Origin: Bacteroidota bacterium
GTDB lineage: Bacteria; Bacteroidota; Bacteroidia; UBA4408
NCBI GenBank assembly: GCA_016718805.1
Contig: JADKCP010000005.1
Location: 106,308-170,307, forward strand
Reading direction: 5' to 3'
Length of the DNA stretch: 64,000 nucleotides
Shown here: piece after piece, positions 54,193 through 62,497 of the stretch
Layout of the letters: each line of letters starts with the position of its first letter
Position numbering within the stretch: position 1 is the stretch's first letter
Notes under the pieces: model-generated
The model's database searches: none
What the model was told of the DNA's origin: nothing
Seen by the model: the letters and a program-made list of their open reading frames with translations, nothing else
Program-made: the position numbers and the translations under genes

Positions 54193-54318
54193 AGTTTTGC
54201 AGATTTGCGATGGGCGGGCTTTTCAGCACAAATGTTTATTCGGAGAACTGAACTTTCGGCTACCACTAAACTGTATGCGGCGCACGAAACACCGACTATT
54301 ACAAATGTGTTGTTATAT
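54187..54318 (-). other. attC site (left core eroded)
   Basis: ACTTAAA where AAC is expected, then the conserved spacer GTTTTGCAG and ATTTGCGATGGGCGGG. The right half ends ATTACAAATGTGTTGTTATA, with GTTATAT at 54312-54318. It lies 20 bp 3' of the fused HigB-HigA gene. The loop has the same GCGnnGCACGAAACnCC element as its relatives. Confidence 0.72.
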
Positions 54319-54337
54319 GCGGTTTTCCTTTCTAGCT

Positions 54338-55000
54338 TTAATGTATTGTCAGTGTAATTTTGCGTCCAAGACCATATTCTAAAAGTTTATAAAGTGTCGA
54401 AAGTTGGATGTCGCTATGTCCATTTTCAATTCTTGAAATAAAACTCTTTTTAGTTCCAGTTTTTTCTGCTAATTGCTCTTGTGTCATTGATGCAAGTCGT
54501 CTTTCTTCTTTAATAACTTCCCCAATTGCAAATGCTTTAGCCTTTATTTCAAAGTCAGTTCGTTTTGCTGTTCCAACTTTTCCGTAACGACTGTCGAGAT
54601 GTTCGTCAAAAGTCGTAATGGTTTTACTTTTTTTATTTTTGCTTTCATGTTGTTTCTGTTTTAATTTTTCATCGAAGTAATCATTCATAATTTTTACTGC
54701 CTTGTCAAGTTCTCCAGAAGGTGTCTTTTGAGATTTTTTTTGAAACCCGTTAAATAAAACAACTATTTGTCCCTTGTCAAAACAGCAGAAAATACGATAA
54801 ATATTACCTTGAAATTCTACTCTAATTTCATACAATCCGTTCGTCCCCTCTAAATGCTGAAAAAATTTCTGAGGAATTCTCTCTGCAACAGTTACTACAA
54901 ATAAAACCTGGTCAATTTTTTCTTTCACTTTTTCGGTCTGTTGGTCGAAGAAGTCAAGATAGTAGTCCTTGAAGTATATTATTTGTCTGTGTCGTTCCAT
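54338..55000 (-). CDS. Fused HigB-type toxin and HigA-type antitoxin in one protein
   Basis: 220 residues. Residues about 1-110 match the HigB/phage Gp49-like RelE-fold toxin (YEIRVEFQGNIYRIFCCFDK, VVLFNGFQKKSQKTP, KAVKIMNDYF). A lysine-rich linker follows. Residues about 130-220 match HigA-type antitoxins with an XRE HTH (TTFDEHLDSRYGKVGTAKR, MTQEQLAEKTGTKKSFISRI). Normally these are two adjacent genes. Here a single uninterrupted frame joins them. The product may be a self-neutralised toxin needing proteolysis, or an inactive regulator. Its cassette spans 54313-55107. Confidence 0.8.
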   Translation of the reverse strand: MERHRQIIYFKDYYLDFFDQQTEKVKEKIDQVLFVVTVAERIPQKFFQHLEGTNGLYEIRVEFQGNIYRIFCCFDKGQIVVLFNGFQKKSQKTPSGELDKAVKIMNDYFDEKLKQKQHESKNKKSKTITTFDEHLDSRYGKVGTAKRTDFEIKAKAFAIGEVIKEERRLASMTQEQLAEKTGTKKSFISRIENGHSDIQLSTLYKLLEYGLGRKITLTIH

Positions 55001-55100
55001 TTTATTGTCCGCACAAAGTTAACTTATAATGGAACAAAGTCAAAATAAATGTTTCAATTTTTTCTATGCCTGTCGATGGTGGTGCGGTGAGTTAAAATCG

Positions 55101-55235
55101 CATATAATCGGTTCGCAGCTTGGCGAAGTGGTGAATTTTGAAGCACTTAATTCGCTATAGCACTAATGTTCATTTGAAAACCGAATGTTCAATTTAGTAC
55201 TGAACCCGCTATTTTGCCAAACTGCTGTAAGTGGC
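55101..55235 (-). other. attC site (both cores eroded)
   Basis: ATATAATC, then GGTTCGCAG and CTTGGCGAAGTGGTG. The right half is CCCGCTATTTTGCCAAACTG, then CTGTAAG near 55225-55231. The stem is recognisable (TTGGC/GCCAA). Flanking complementarity supports it: CGCATATAAT (55099) with GTTATATGCG (54312), and GTAAGTGGC (55227) with GCCACTAAC (55802). Confidence 0.6.
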
Positions 55236-55242
55236 GCTCTTT

Positions 55243-55764
55243 CTATTGTTTACTCAAATATTTCGTTTTTATAAAGTTGCAATGATGCAAATTATGACCA
55301 ACAGTCATAAAACCAAGTGCTCTAGCAGTAAAGGCTACTTTATTTGCAGTTCCTTTAAAGTCCAACATTTCATCAGTCATAGTTTGAAATAATGAAATAG
55401 TTGATTTTCTAACGTTTTCAAATTCATTTTCCAATTCTTCCAAATTTTGCTTGGTCACTTTAAAATTGTCAACATATTTGTTCTCGTCAAAACCTGCTAG
55501 TTCTGTATTGTCAAACCTTGAAAAACGAAATGCTCTGTATGTATAAACTCTTTCACAATCGATTATATGTCTTAAAACTTCTTTTGTAGTCCATTTATTT
55601 GCTTCATATGAAAAGTTTTCATTTTCAGGAGTGATTAAAGAAAATAATTCTTTTGTTAGTTGATTACTTTTTTCAAGTTCATGCAATAGATTGTCAGTTT
55701 CAACTAAGTCAAAAAAGTAATGACAATAATTTGGTGCGTCTTTGTATATTTTGTTGTTTTTCAT
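55243..55764 (-). CDS. DinB family protein
   Basis: 173 residues of the DinB/YfiT-like four-helix bundle family. The metal-binding histidines are suggested by VLRHIIDCERVYTYRAFRFS and VGHNLHHCNFIKTKYL. Many members are thiol-S-transferases or of unknown function. Some are DNA-damage inducible. It is the only gene of its cassette, lying 8 bp after the eroded attC. Confidence 0.85.
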   Translation of the reverse strand: MKNNKIYKDAPNYCHYFFDLVETDNLLHELEKSNQLTKELFSLITPENENFSYEANKWTTKEVLRHIIDCERVYTYRAFRFSRFDNTELAGFDENKYVDNFKVTKQNLEELENEFENVRKSTISLFQTMTDEMLDFKGTANKVAFTARALGFMTVGHNLHHCNFIKTKYLSKQ

Positions 55765-55803
55765 TTTTTAATCTTTTATTTGCAAGTGCTATTCTACAGT
55801 TGC

Positions 55804-55832
55804 CACTAACATTTTGAAGCTCCAAGGTCTGA
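55804..55832 (-). other. Left half of an attC site fused to the end of a gene
   Basis: CACTAAC (55804-55810) followed by the 9-nt spacer ATTTTGAAG and CTCCAAGGTC has the spacing of an attC left half. No complementary right half is present within about 150 bp. The half-site encodes the last residues of the HAD-transglutaminase-like gene (DLGASKC, stop TAG at 55806-55808). Confidence 0.5.
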
Positions 55833-57059
55833 AATACATTGTTCTCTAATTGTCCAAAGGTCGGTAAGGGATAGTTTTATTTTAGTATTATTTTCAAGCC
55901 ATTTTTCTAAATACTTTTTATGATAGGTCACTTTATAATCAGTTATCTGATGTGGCAGAATTTCAATCTCTTCAATAAGGTCGTCAATGAAGTCAATAGC
56001 ATCAGCATCCGGTTTTGTAAAGTCAAGTATTTGATTCTTGTATTTTAAATAATTGTGAGCTTCCGGAATGAATACAAGTCCGTGCTTGTTTAATGTAGAA
56101 GATATTTCGGGAGTATTTTGACTGCTCATTCTAAATAAGCCGCAAATCAAAATAATGTCTGTGAAATTGTTTTCGTCTGCCAATTGCTTTAGTATGGCGT
56201 GCTTTGTACTGCAGGTGCCGCAATTGTCAGTGAACAAACTTGCTAAGTCGTTTTTATTTGAATTGCGCCCATAAGGAAGGTTTTGAATAAATTTTGTCGC
56301 CTGTCTATAAGTTAAAATACCGTTTTTAAGAAACGCTTCTGAGATTTTGCCCTTAGCTTTTACTTCGAAGTCAGGATCTACATGAGTGGTTTTTTTAATG
56401 TTTAGTCTCTTTGATAATTCATTGTCACTATAATTTAGATAGAATGAAGGAACATTATATTCTTGAAGTTTTTCATTATTAATTCCGATAAAATCAATAT
56501 TTATATTCTTGGAAGTTTCATAGTCCCAAAGACCGTCACCGAAAGAAATAATTTGCTCATATGCATTATTAGAGTAAAATACTTTGGCTGTTGCAATCGC
56601 TTTTAAAACTAACTCGTCTCTGGAAAATATTTGATTTGCCGAAATTAATAATGTGTCGGGTATGGAAATGCCGACCTGTTCAAGCTTTAATTTAGCAGGA
56701 TTGAATAGCGAACCTGTTGCGAAAACAATGTCAAATTCAGAATTGTGTGTTAATGCAGATAAGAAATTTTTAGCACCTTCAATTTCTTTTAGCGGATTTT
56801 GAATTATCGCTTCCGAGATTAGTTCATATAACAAGTCCTCAAAGCGTTCTATGTCTTTTTGTATTAAAGGCTTTTTTAACTGAGCCTCGAATATTGTTTT
56901 AAAAATATAACTGTCGGTGTGATGCTTATAGGAGGACCAATTAGTGTCAAAGTCATATAGTCCGAAGTTATTAAGGGCTTTTACAAAAGCAGACTGATGA
57001 ATCTTAACGCTGTCAGTTAAAGTTCCGTCAATATCAAATATTGCAAGTTTAGCTTTCAT
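55806..57059 (-). CDS. HAD hydrolase fused to a transglutaminase-like domain
   Basis: 417 residues. Residues 1-215 are a HAD phosphatase (AIFDIDGTLTDSVKIH with Asp8/Asp11 region, FATGSLFNPAK, and FGDGLWDYETS). Residues about 235-417 contain a papain/transglutaminase-like triad candidate: C283 in DNCGTCSTKHAIL, H335 in FIPEAHNYL and D346 in ILDFT. I know the second part as a stand-alone bacterial family, so this looks like a gene fusion. Substrates are unknown. It lies 11 bp after the alpha/beta hydrolase gene, and the two probably share a cassette. Confidence 0.7.
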   Translation of the reverse strand: MKAKLAIFDIDGTLTDSVKIHQSAFVKALNNFGLYDFDTNWSSYKHHTDSYIFKTIFEAQLKKPLIQKDIERFEDLLYELISEAIIQNPLKEIEGAKNFLSALTHNSEFDIVFATGSLFNPAKLKLEQVGISIPDTLLISANQIFSRDELVLKAIATAKVFYSNNAYEQIISFGDGLWDYETSKNINIDFIGINNEKLQEYNVPSFYLNYSDNELSKRLNIKKTTHVDPDFEVKAKGKISEAFLKNGILTYRQATKFIQNLPYGRNSNKNDLASLFTDNCGTCSTKHAILKQLADENNFTDIILICGLFRMSSQNTPEISSTLNKHGLVFIPEAHNYLKYKNQILDFTKPDADAIDFIDDLIEEIEILPHQITDYKVTYHKKYLEKWLENNTKIKLSLTDLWTIREQCISDLGASKC

Positions 57060-57070
57060 TTTTATAATTT

Positions 57071-57919
57071 TTAAAAGCGCTTTTCATGTCCCTGGAATGG
57101 CCGGCTCAAATATTTATCAATGGTGTTATTAAATAAATCAGGATTTAGTTTGGGCACTCCATGTATTTCATTTGGAAAAATGGAAAGATTTGCTTTGGGA
57201 ATATTTTTGTAAATAAAAAAAGTATGTTCTTCTCTAATCAAATCTCTGTCGCATGACATCACTAAAACGGGTATTTTAATTTTATGTAAATCAGCAGCAG
57301 AAATATTTGGCTGAAATTCATCTAACCTGTATCGTTGCTGCTCAACCAACCAGTTTTTTGTTGTGTCTCCAGCTTCCAACATGCGTTCTGCCTCCACTCG
57401 TTCATCATGGCAGTTCTTTACAGTTTCAGTGAAGAAAGCAGTTGAATCAGCCCAAATGTTAGCACCAAATGCAACAATTTTTTTGATTCGTTCAGGATAA
57501 TAAATGCCCATGAGAATCGCAATAATTCCGCCATCGCTTTTTCCAACTATATATACCGAATCCATTTTCATTTCCTTAATAAATACAGCCATGTCATTAG
57601 CCATTTGCATAAATGAAAGTGAATCTTTTCCGAGTTCAGATTTCCCTCTGCCTCTGCAATCAATGGCGTACACTCTATATTTTTTTCTGAAAAATTCTAT
57701 CTGGGCAGCCCAGCCTTTTATTCCAGTACCATTACCATGAATTAATAACAATGGAGTTCCATTTCCGTAAATTTCGTAATAATGGTTTACACCATTTATA
57801 GCAATAAAATTCCCAGATTCTTTGTTGTTTCCGTAAGGAATTTTGGTTTGTGAGAATGAAATTTCACAGGCAAAAAACAAAATCACTAAAAGGATGGTAT
57901 GACTAATTATTGCTTTCAT
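57071..57919 (-). CDS. Secreted alpha/beta hydrolase
   Basis: 282 residues with a signal peptide (about 1-23). The oxyanion region is LLLIHGNGTG, the nucleophile elbow is VGKSDGGIIA (G-x-S-x-G), an acidic residue lies in VMSCDRDLI, and the catalytic His is in FPNEIHGVP. It is probably an esterase or lipase-like enzyme in the periplasm. Upstream is the cassette boundary at 58011-58016, downstream the HAD fusion gene. Confidence 0.85.
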   Translation of the reverse strand: MKAIISHTILLVILFFACEISFSQTKIPYGNNKESGNFIAINGVNHYYEIYGNGTPLLLIHGNGTGIKGWAAQIEFFRKKYRVYAIDCRGRGKSELGKDSLSFMQMANDMAVFIKEMKMDSVYIVGKSDGGIIAILMGIYYPERIKKIVAFGANIWADSTAFFTETVKNCHDERVEAERMLEAGDTTKNWLVEQQRYRLDEFQPNISAADLHKIKIPVLVMSCDRDLIREEHTFFIYKNIPKANLSIFPNEIHGVPKLNPDLFNNTIDKYLSRPFQGHEKRF

Positions 57920-58010
57920 TATTTATTTGATGAAATACGTACGTTTAGTAAATATACTTTCTTGTTTATTTGACTTAGTATTAAAAGTTTCACAGTTGTT
58001 GAGCATGAAA

Positions 58011-58141
58011 CATAACGGTGGACGCTATGGCATGTGCAGAATTAAATTGCTGATCAACTGTATGCCAGAACAAATGTAAGTTAAGATTTCAAATGTTTCA
58101 ACGAACACGCAAACCCGCTTTTGCTATAGCGTTGGTTACAA
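58011..58141 (-). other. attC site 3' of the MazF toxin-antitoxin unit
   Basis: CATAAC (58011-58016), GGTGGA, CGCTATGGCA. The right half is TGCTATAGCGTTGGTTACAA with GTTACAA at 58135-58141. The stem CGCTATnGCA is well paired. A second attC-like left half (GTGTGCAGGCGATGTG, near 58189) lies between this site and the toxin gene, similar to the stem at 50556, but has no partner. Confidence 0.72.
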
Positions 58142-58240
58142 CAAAAAAATAAAATTCTAAAAATCCATTTATGCACGAATGCTCCGTGTGCAGGCGATGT
58201 GTTTATGTGATTGTTGCTGTTTAGAGTAGTGCCATTGTAG

Positions 58241-58576
58241 CTACAAATCAAGCACTATTTTTAGGTTGGACTTAAGTTTCACTTGCTGAGCTTTAGTTAA
58301 TTTACCTAGTTTTTTAAGTATTCGAGTATTGTCAATGGCTCTAATTTGGTCTACAAGTATGTCACTTAATTTATCGAGTTGTGCTTTAGTTAAATGTACT
58401 CGTAAATGTTCAATTTCATTTTGAACATTGGATGTTATTGGGCAAATAAGTGTCGATAAATGAAAGTCATTTAGCAAATCTGTCTGAACAATAACTACCG
58501 GTCTAGTTTTTCCAGGCTCAGTCCCCTTACTTGGGTTTAGGTCGGCAAGCCAAATGTCGAACTGTCTAATTTCCAT
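58241..58576 (-). CDS. MazF/PemK-family toxin
   Basis: 111 residues from ATG 58574-58576 (MEIRQFDIWLADLNP). A longer frame to 58597 is open but starts inside the antitoxin and lacks family similarity. The signatures KTRPVVIVQTD and LSTLICPITSN are typical of MazF endoribonucleases, which cleave mRNA. It overlaps the antitoxin by 11 bp. Toxin-antitoxin cassettes are common in integron arrays, where they are thought to stabilise them. Confidence 0.9.
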   Translation of the reverse strand: MEIRQFDIWLADLNPSKGTEPGKTRPVVIVQTDLLNDFHLSTLICPITSNVQNEIEHLRVHLTKAQLDKLSDILVDQIRAIDNTRILKKLGKLTKAQQVKLKSNLKIVLDL

Positions 58577-58796
58577 CAACAAGCTTTTCAAATTCACGCA
58601 ATACTTCTAAAGAATCGTCCGCTGTTAAGCCAGATTCCTTTTTTAATTGTTTTTTCAGTAGCCGTCTTTTATTGTATAGATTGTAGATACTCACAGCTTC
58701 ATTAATGTATCGATTTCTAGCTAGTTTAAGCTTAGCAGTCATTTCTTCTGCATCTTCAAAAATAGTGTCGTCTAGTTTTAATGATAAAGTTTTCAT
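58566..58796 (-). CDS. Ribbon-helix-helix-like antitoxin of MazF
   Basis: 76 residues from ATG 58794-58796 (MKTLSLKLDDTIFEDAEEM). An upstream ATG (58823) adds nine residues that do not look conserved. The N-terminal strand and helices resemble RHH antitoxins, and the acidic C-terminus (SLEVLREFEKLVD) is the likely toxin-binding tail. It is the first gene of the pair. The fold assignment is by pattern. Confidence 0.75.
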   Translation of the reverse strand: MKTLSLKLDDTIFEDAEEMTAKLKLARNRYINEAVSIYNLYNKRRLLKKQLKKESGLTADDSLEVLREFEKLVDGN

Positions 58797-58896
58797 TTTG
58801 ATTTTTCTTGTAAAGGTATACATTAAAAGTATATACCTAAAATTTTTCTAAAAACAGGTATTACTGCTATCTTCTATATACCTTATATCATGCTTA

Positions 58897-59029
58897 CTTA
58901 TAGCGTTTTCTTGGTTAAAGAAGGTGGAAATTAGAAATACAAATATTCAATTTATCATTAAAGTTCAATAGAATTCCTAATGCTATAATTTAGCACTAAA
59001 GCCCCAATTTTGCCAAACCCATGTTATCG
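58897..59029 (-). other. attC site at 3' end of the HxlR gene (left core eroded)
   Basis: CTTATAGC, then GTTTTC and TTGGTTAAAGAAGG. The right half is CCCCAATTTTGCCAAACCC, then AT and GTTATCG (59023-59029). Pairing is weaker than in other sites, and the left core is AGC. It lies 15 bp from the HxlR stop codon and is the last recognisable attC to the right. Confidence 0.5.
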
Positions 59030-59044
59030 CCTGTTTTTTTCTCG

Positions 59045-59455
59045 TCATTTTGTTCTTAGTTCTTTTGACACTTGTTTTACAAATCTGTCTTTGTCCCTTT
59101 TTGCTTCCTTAATTGTCGCTTTGATGTCTGCTGGGATTCGAAAATATTTTTCTGACCAAATGTAAACTTCCATAATTATAGGTAATAAGTCAATTCCTTT
59201 TGTTGTCAGTTTGTATAAAATTTTTGCTTTACTGTCAGGGTGTGCAGATTTTTCGATTATACCATTTTCTTCAAGTCCTTTCAGTCTTGTTGCTAAAATA
59301 TTTGTTGCAATCCCTTCTGCTGATTTTAAAAAGTCGTTATAAGTACACTTGTTACCGAACATTAAGTCTCTAATAATGAGTAGCGACCACTTGTCGCCAA
59401 ATACGTCAAGGGATTGGCTCAAAGGACAATCTGATCTTTTCTTATCTGTTTCCAT
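59045..59455 (-). CDS. HxlR-family transcriptional regulator
   Basis: 136 residues. The conserved N-terminal cysteine (Cys10, DCPLSQSL) and winged-helix signature GDKWSLLIIRDLMFG are typical. HxlR regulators often sense electrophiles or quinones through this cysteine. It is divergent from an SDR and a quinone-oxidoreductase-like gene 105 bp away, the common regulator-target layout, so it probably represses them. Confidence 0.92.
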   Translation of the reverse strand: METDKKRSDCPLSQSLDVFGDKWSLLIIRDLMFGNKCTYNDFLKSAEGIATNILATRLKGLEENGIIEKSAHPDSKAKILYKLTTKGIDLLPIIMEVYIWSEKYFRIPADIKATIKEAKRDKDRFVKQVSKELRTK

Positions 59456-59560
59456 AAACTAAAATATTTTTAAATTTAACTTGCATTTTGAAAGTTGTTT
59501 GTATATTTGCACTTGCAATTTGAAAGCTAAATTACAGTATAAATTATAAAACAACTAAAA

Positions 59561-60361
59561 ATGAAGAAAAATATTTTGGTTACTGGTGCAAGTTCGGGCC
59601 TTGGATTACTAATTGCAAACGAGCTTCACAGAAAGGGTTTCAATGTAATCGGCACAAGTCGAAATCCTGAAAAAATCAAGTCAACAGTCCCTTTCAAAAT
59701 GATTGCTTTAAACCTTGATTCAGACAACTCAATAACCACTTTACCTGAAAGACTCTTTAAAGAAATCGATAAGTTGGATATTCTAATCAACAATGCAGGC
59801 TTCTTAGTTACTGGTATTGCGGAAGAAATTCCCATAGAATTAGGTAGAAAACAATTTGAAACTAATTTTTGGGGAACAATCAAAGTAACGAATGCAATTT
59901 TGCCTTTTTTTAGAAACCAAAAATTTGGTAAAATAATAACTGTTGGTTCAATTACAGGGCTTGTTGCTTTTCCTAATACTTCTTACTATGCTTCTTCTAA
60001 ACACGCCTTAGAAGGATATTTCAAAGCATTACGCTATGAATTAACTGAATTTAATATTCGTGTTGCAATGATTGAACCGGGCTCTTTCAGAACAAACATT
60101 ATGGAAAATTCATCAACAACCTTAAATAGAATCGAAGATTACAATAGACTAAGGACTAAAAGCGAAAAATATGCTGATCTCATAGTTGAACAAGGTGAGG
60201 ACCCTAAAATGGTTGCGTCAAAAGTGCTGAAAGTTGTAGAAACCGAAAATCCGAGATTTAGAAATTTGGTTGGAAAAGGATTGTCAGTGTTAGTTACATT
60301 ACAACATTTTGCTTATGGTATTTTAGAGAAAAATGTTCTTAAACAATTAAACAACGCTTAA
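59561..60361 (+). CDS. Short-chain dehydrogenase/reductase
   Basis: 266 residues. Cofactor motif LVTGASSGLGLLIANEL, NNAG motif, catalytic Ser in VGSITGLV and Tyr-x-x-x-Lys in YYASSKHALEGY. The substrate is unknown. It is one of the two plus-strand genes in this otherwise minus-strand cassette region. It lies 11 bp before the oxidoreductase gene and is probably controlled by the divergent HxlR gene. Confidence 0.93.
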   Translation: MKKNILVTGASSGLGLLIANELHRKGFNVIGTSRNPEKIKSTVPFKMIALNLDSDNSITTLPERLFKEIDKLDILINNAGFLVTGIAEEIPIELGRKQFETNFWGTIKVTNAILPFFRNQKFGKIITVGSITGLVAFPNTSYYASSKHALEGYFKALRYELTEFNIRVAMIEPGSFRTNIMENSSTTLNRIEDYNRLRTKSEKYADLIVEQGEDPKMVASKVLKVVETENPRFRNLVGKGLSVLVTLQHFAYGILEKNVLKQLNNA

Positions 60362-60372
60362 AAATAAATAAA

Positions 60373-61377
60373 ATGAAAGCATTCATAGCAAAAAGCTACG
60401 GCAAAAAAGAAAAATTGCATCTAACTGAAATTGCAGAACCTGCAATATGCCCAAATGATGTATTAGTAGAAGTAAATTCCGCAGGTGTAAATGTGATAGA
60501 TTTACTTATACGAAATGGTGATTTTAAACTTTTCTTACCCATGAAACCACCTTTTCAATTAGGACGTGATGTGGCAGGAGTTGTGACAAAAGTGGGTTCA
60601 AAAGTTAGTAAATTCAAAGTGGGCGATAAAGTATATGCTAGTTCAGGAAATCACAAACTAGGCACGTATGCTCAATATATTTCTATTAATGAAAATGAAG
60701 TTGCATTAAAACCCAAAAATCTAACTATGGAAGAAGCTAGCTCAATACCATTGGTTGGTTTAACAGCTTGGCAAGCATTGGTTGAGTTAGCAAAAGTTCA
60801 AAAAGGTCAAAAGGTTTTTATTCAAGCTGGTTCCGGTGGTGTTGGTACTATTGCTATTCAGTTGGCTAAACATTTAGGAGCAACTGTTGCAACAACTACA
60901 AGTACTGCCAATTTTAATTTAGTTAAAAGTTTGGGTGCAGATATTGTCATTGATTATAAAACACAAGATTTTGAAACTTTACTAAAAGATTATGATGTGG
61001 TCTTACATAGCAATAAGGATACAAATATTCTTGAGAAATCTTTACGAATTTTAAAACCAAACGGCCAACTTATTTCGTTAGTTGGTCCACCAACACCAGA
61101 ATTTGCAGAAGAAATTGGATTGCCTTGGTATATAAAATTTGTAACTAAATTATTGAGTTTAGGTATTAAGAAAAAAGCTAAAAAATTAAATGCAAAATTT
61201 ACTTTTCTGTTTATGAGAGCAGAAGGCAAACAATTAGGTCAAATTACATCATTAATTGAGTCGGGTAAAATAAAACCTGTCATTGATAAAGTGTTTCCGT
61301 TTGAGCAAACAAATGACGCATTGTCTTATGTTGAAACTGGTCGGTCAAAAGGTAAAGTAGTTATCAAAGTCAAGTAG
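60373..61377 (+). CDS. NADP-dependent quinone-oxidoreductase-like enzyme (zinc-free MDR family)
   Basis: 334 residues of the medium-chain dehydrogenase/reductase superfamily. It has the GroES-like N-terminal domain (FQLGRDVAGVVTKVG) and the NADPH-binding loop FIQAGSGGVGTIAIQLAKHL. Zinc ligands are absent, as in quinone oxidoreductases. With the SDR and HxlR regulator it forms a probable detoxification unit for reactive carbonyls or quinones, which is inference from context. Confidence 0.92.
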   Translation: MKAFIAKSYGKKEKLHLTEIAEPAICPNDVLVEVNSAGVNVIDLLIRNGDFKLFLPMKPPFQLGRDVAGVVTKVGSKVSKFKVGDKVYASSGNHKLGTYAQYISINENEVALKPKNLTMEEASSIPLVGLTAWQALVELAKVQKGQKVFIQAGSGGVGTIAIQLAKHLGATVATTTSTANFNLVKSLGADIVIDYKTQDFETLLKDYDVVLHSNKDTNILEKSLRILKPNGQLISLVGPPTPEFAEEIGLPWYIKFVTKLLSLGIKKKAKKLNAKFTFLFMRAEGKQLGQITSLIESGKIKPVIDKVFPFEQTNDALSYVETGRSKGKVVIKVK

Positions 61378-61396
61378 TTTGTTTGTCTGTTGAACA

Positions 61397-62227
61397 TCAG
61401 GATTGAATTTTATTTTTGTCAGAAGTAATTGATTTTGGCAGCATCAACAAAAATGGAAGCGCTTTGGTGTATTCCAAGTTGGGATATTCTAAACCCAAGG
61501 CCCGAATATTTTTATAATAGGTTTGATGTTGTTCATAGTAATACCTTTCGCTAGGAACAAACCAAGCTTTGTCTCCTAACTTTTGACTTAAAAACCATTT
61601 CTCTATCAACCTACCACATCTACCATTTCCATCATTCCAAGGATGAATTTTAACAAATACTAAATGAATCATTGCAGCAAAATAGAAAACCTCTTGAATG
61701 CTTAGTGCTTGTTTCAAAAGTATTTCAATGTCGCTATAAAATTTTTCCATTTCGCCTTCCACTTGAAGTGGTGCAGCTGCTACATATTCTATTCTGCCAT
61801 CTGAAGTACTAACATACATATTTTGTATTCGTAACTTTCCTTGCTGGTGGATGGCCACAATATGTTTGCTCAGTAGTTTATGTGCTTCGCTAATGTTCTC
61901 TTTGTTCAGTTCATTTGTCTTAGCAAAGGTGTATGCGCTATACAAGTCGTCAATTTTTTTGGTATAGTCGGGTAAAAATTCGATTCCAAATTTTTTATGT
62001 TTGATGTAACTATCCAAGTCAATATTTTCGCCTTCAATCTTACTCGAAAAAACTGATGCAACTGAAGTATAAAAGCTGAAACTATCGTTTGAAATTTCAG
62101 CATCTTTCAAATTGTTAAATTCGATTGACAAATTCATATCCACCTCCTTGCAATACTGTTCTAACAATTCATTAGGAATGATTTGAAGTTCCATTTTCAT
62201 AGTGTCAACCATTGTTTTTCTTATCAA
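61397..62227 (-). CDS. Fic family protein with intramolecular inhibitory motif
   Basis: 276 residues. The Fic active-site loop HPWNDGNGRCGR matches HxFx(D/E)GNGRxxR, with Trp in place of Phe. An N-terminal inhibitory helix motif (S/T)xxxE(G/N) is seen as SSKIEGEN near residue 60, so this is a class II self-inhibited AMP transferase. Targets are unknown. Fic proteins act as toxins, regulators or phage-defence factors. Several Met codons near the N-terminus make the exact start uncertain. It converges on the oxidoreductase gene. Confidence 0.88.
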   Translation of the reverse strand: MIRKTMVDTMKMELQIIPNELLEQYCKEVDMNLSIEFNNLKDAEISNDSFSFYTSVASVFSSKIEGENIDLDSYIKHKKFGIEFLPDYTKKIDDLYSAYTFAKTNELNKENISEAHKLLSKHIVAIHQQGKLRIQNMYVSTSDGRIEYVAAAPLQVEGEMEKFYSDIEILLKQALSIQEVFYFAAMIHLVFVKIHPWNDGNGRCGRLIEKWFLSQKLGDKAWFVPSERYYYEQHQTYYKNIRALGLEYPNLEYTKALPFLLMLPKSITSDKNKIQS

Positions 62228-62308
62228 TCTAGTTGAACAAACTTACATAAAATATATTTCATCATTTAAATGTGTCGAAGTGAGATTTGTCATGAAGAGC
62301 AGCATTTG

Positions 62309-62382
62309 GTATGTAAGAACTATTTTGCAAATAGTGAGAAGATATGGCTTTTAAAAACTTGGCATTTTTGGGAGTTTGTTTG
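62309..62382. repeat. Diverged copy of repeated unit 2
   Basis: The stretch TATTTTGCAAATAGTGAGAA and ACTTGGCATTTTTGGGAGTT resembles the middle of unit 2 at 54048. The flanks do not match, and no attC is recognisable in 62228-62497. It suggests the cassette region once extended to, or rearranged up to, this point. Confidence 0.4.
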
Positions 62383-62497
62383 CTAAAGATTCTTCAAATA
62401 TCGAGAAGCACAAACGTAAACTCCACTATCGTTTTAGAGAAAAATAAATTCAATTGAAAAACTTTATCCTACTGTAGTTGGATACTGAATCAAGAAA

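Noticed and set aside
58170..58240. Additional attC next to the MazF gene
   Set aside because: A left half resembling the stem at 50556 is present (GTGTGCAGGCGATGTG), but no complementary right half follows.
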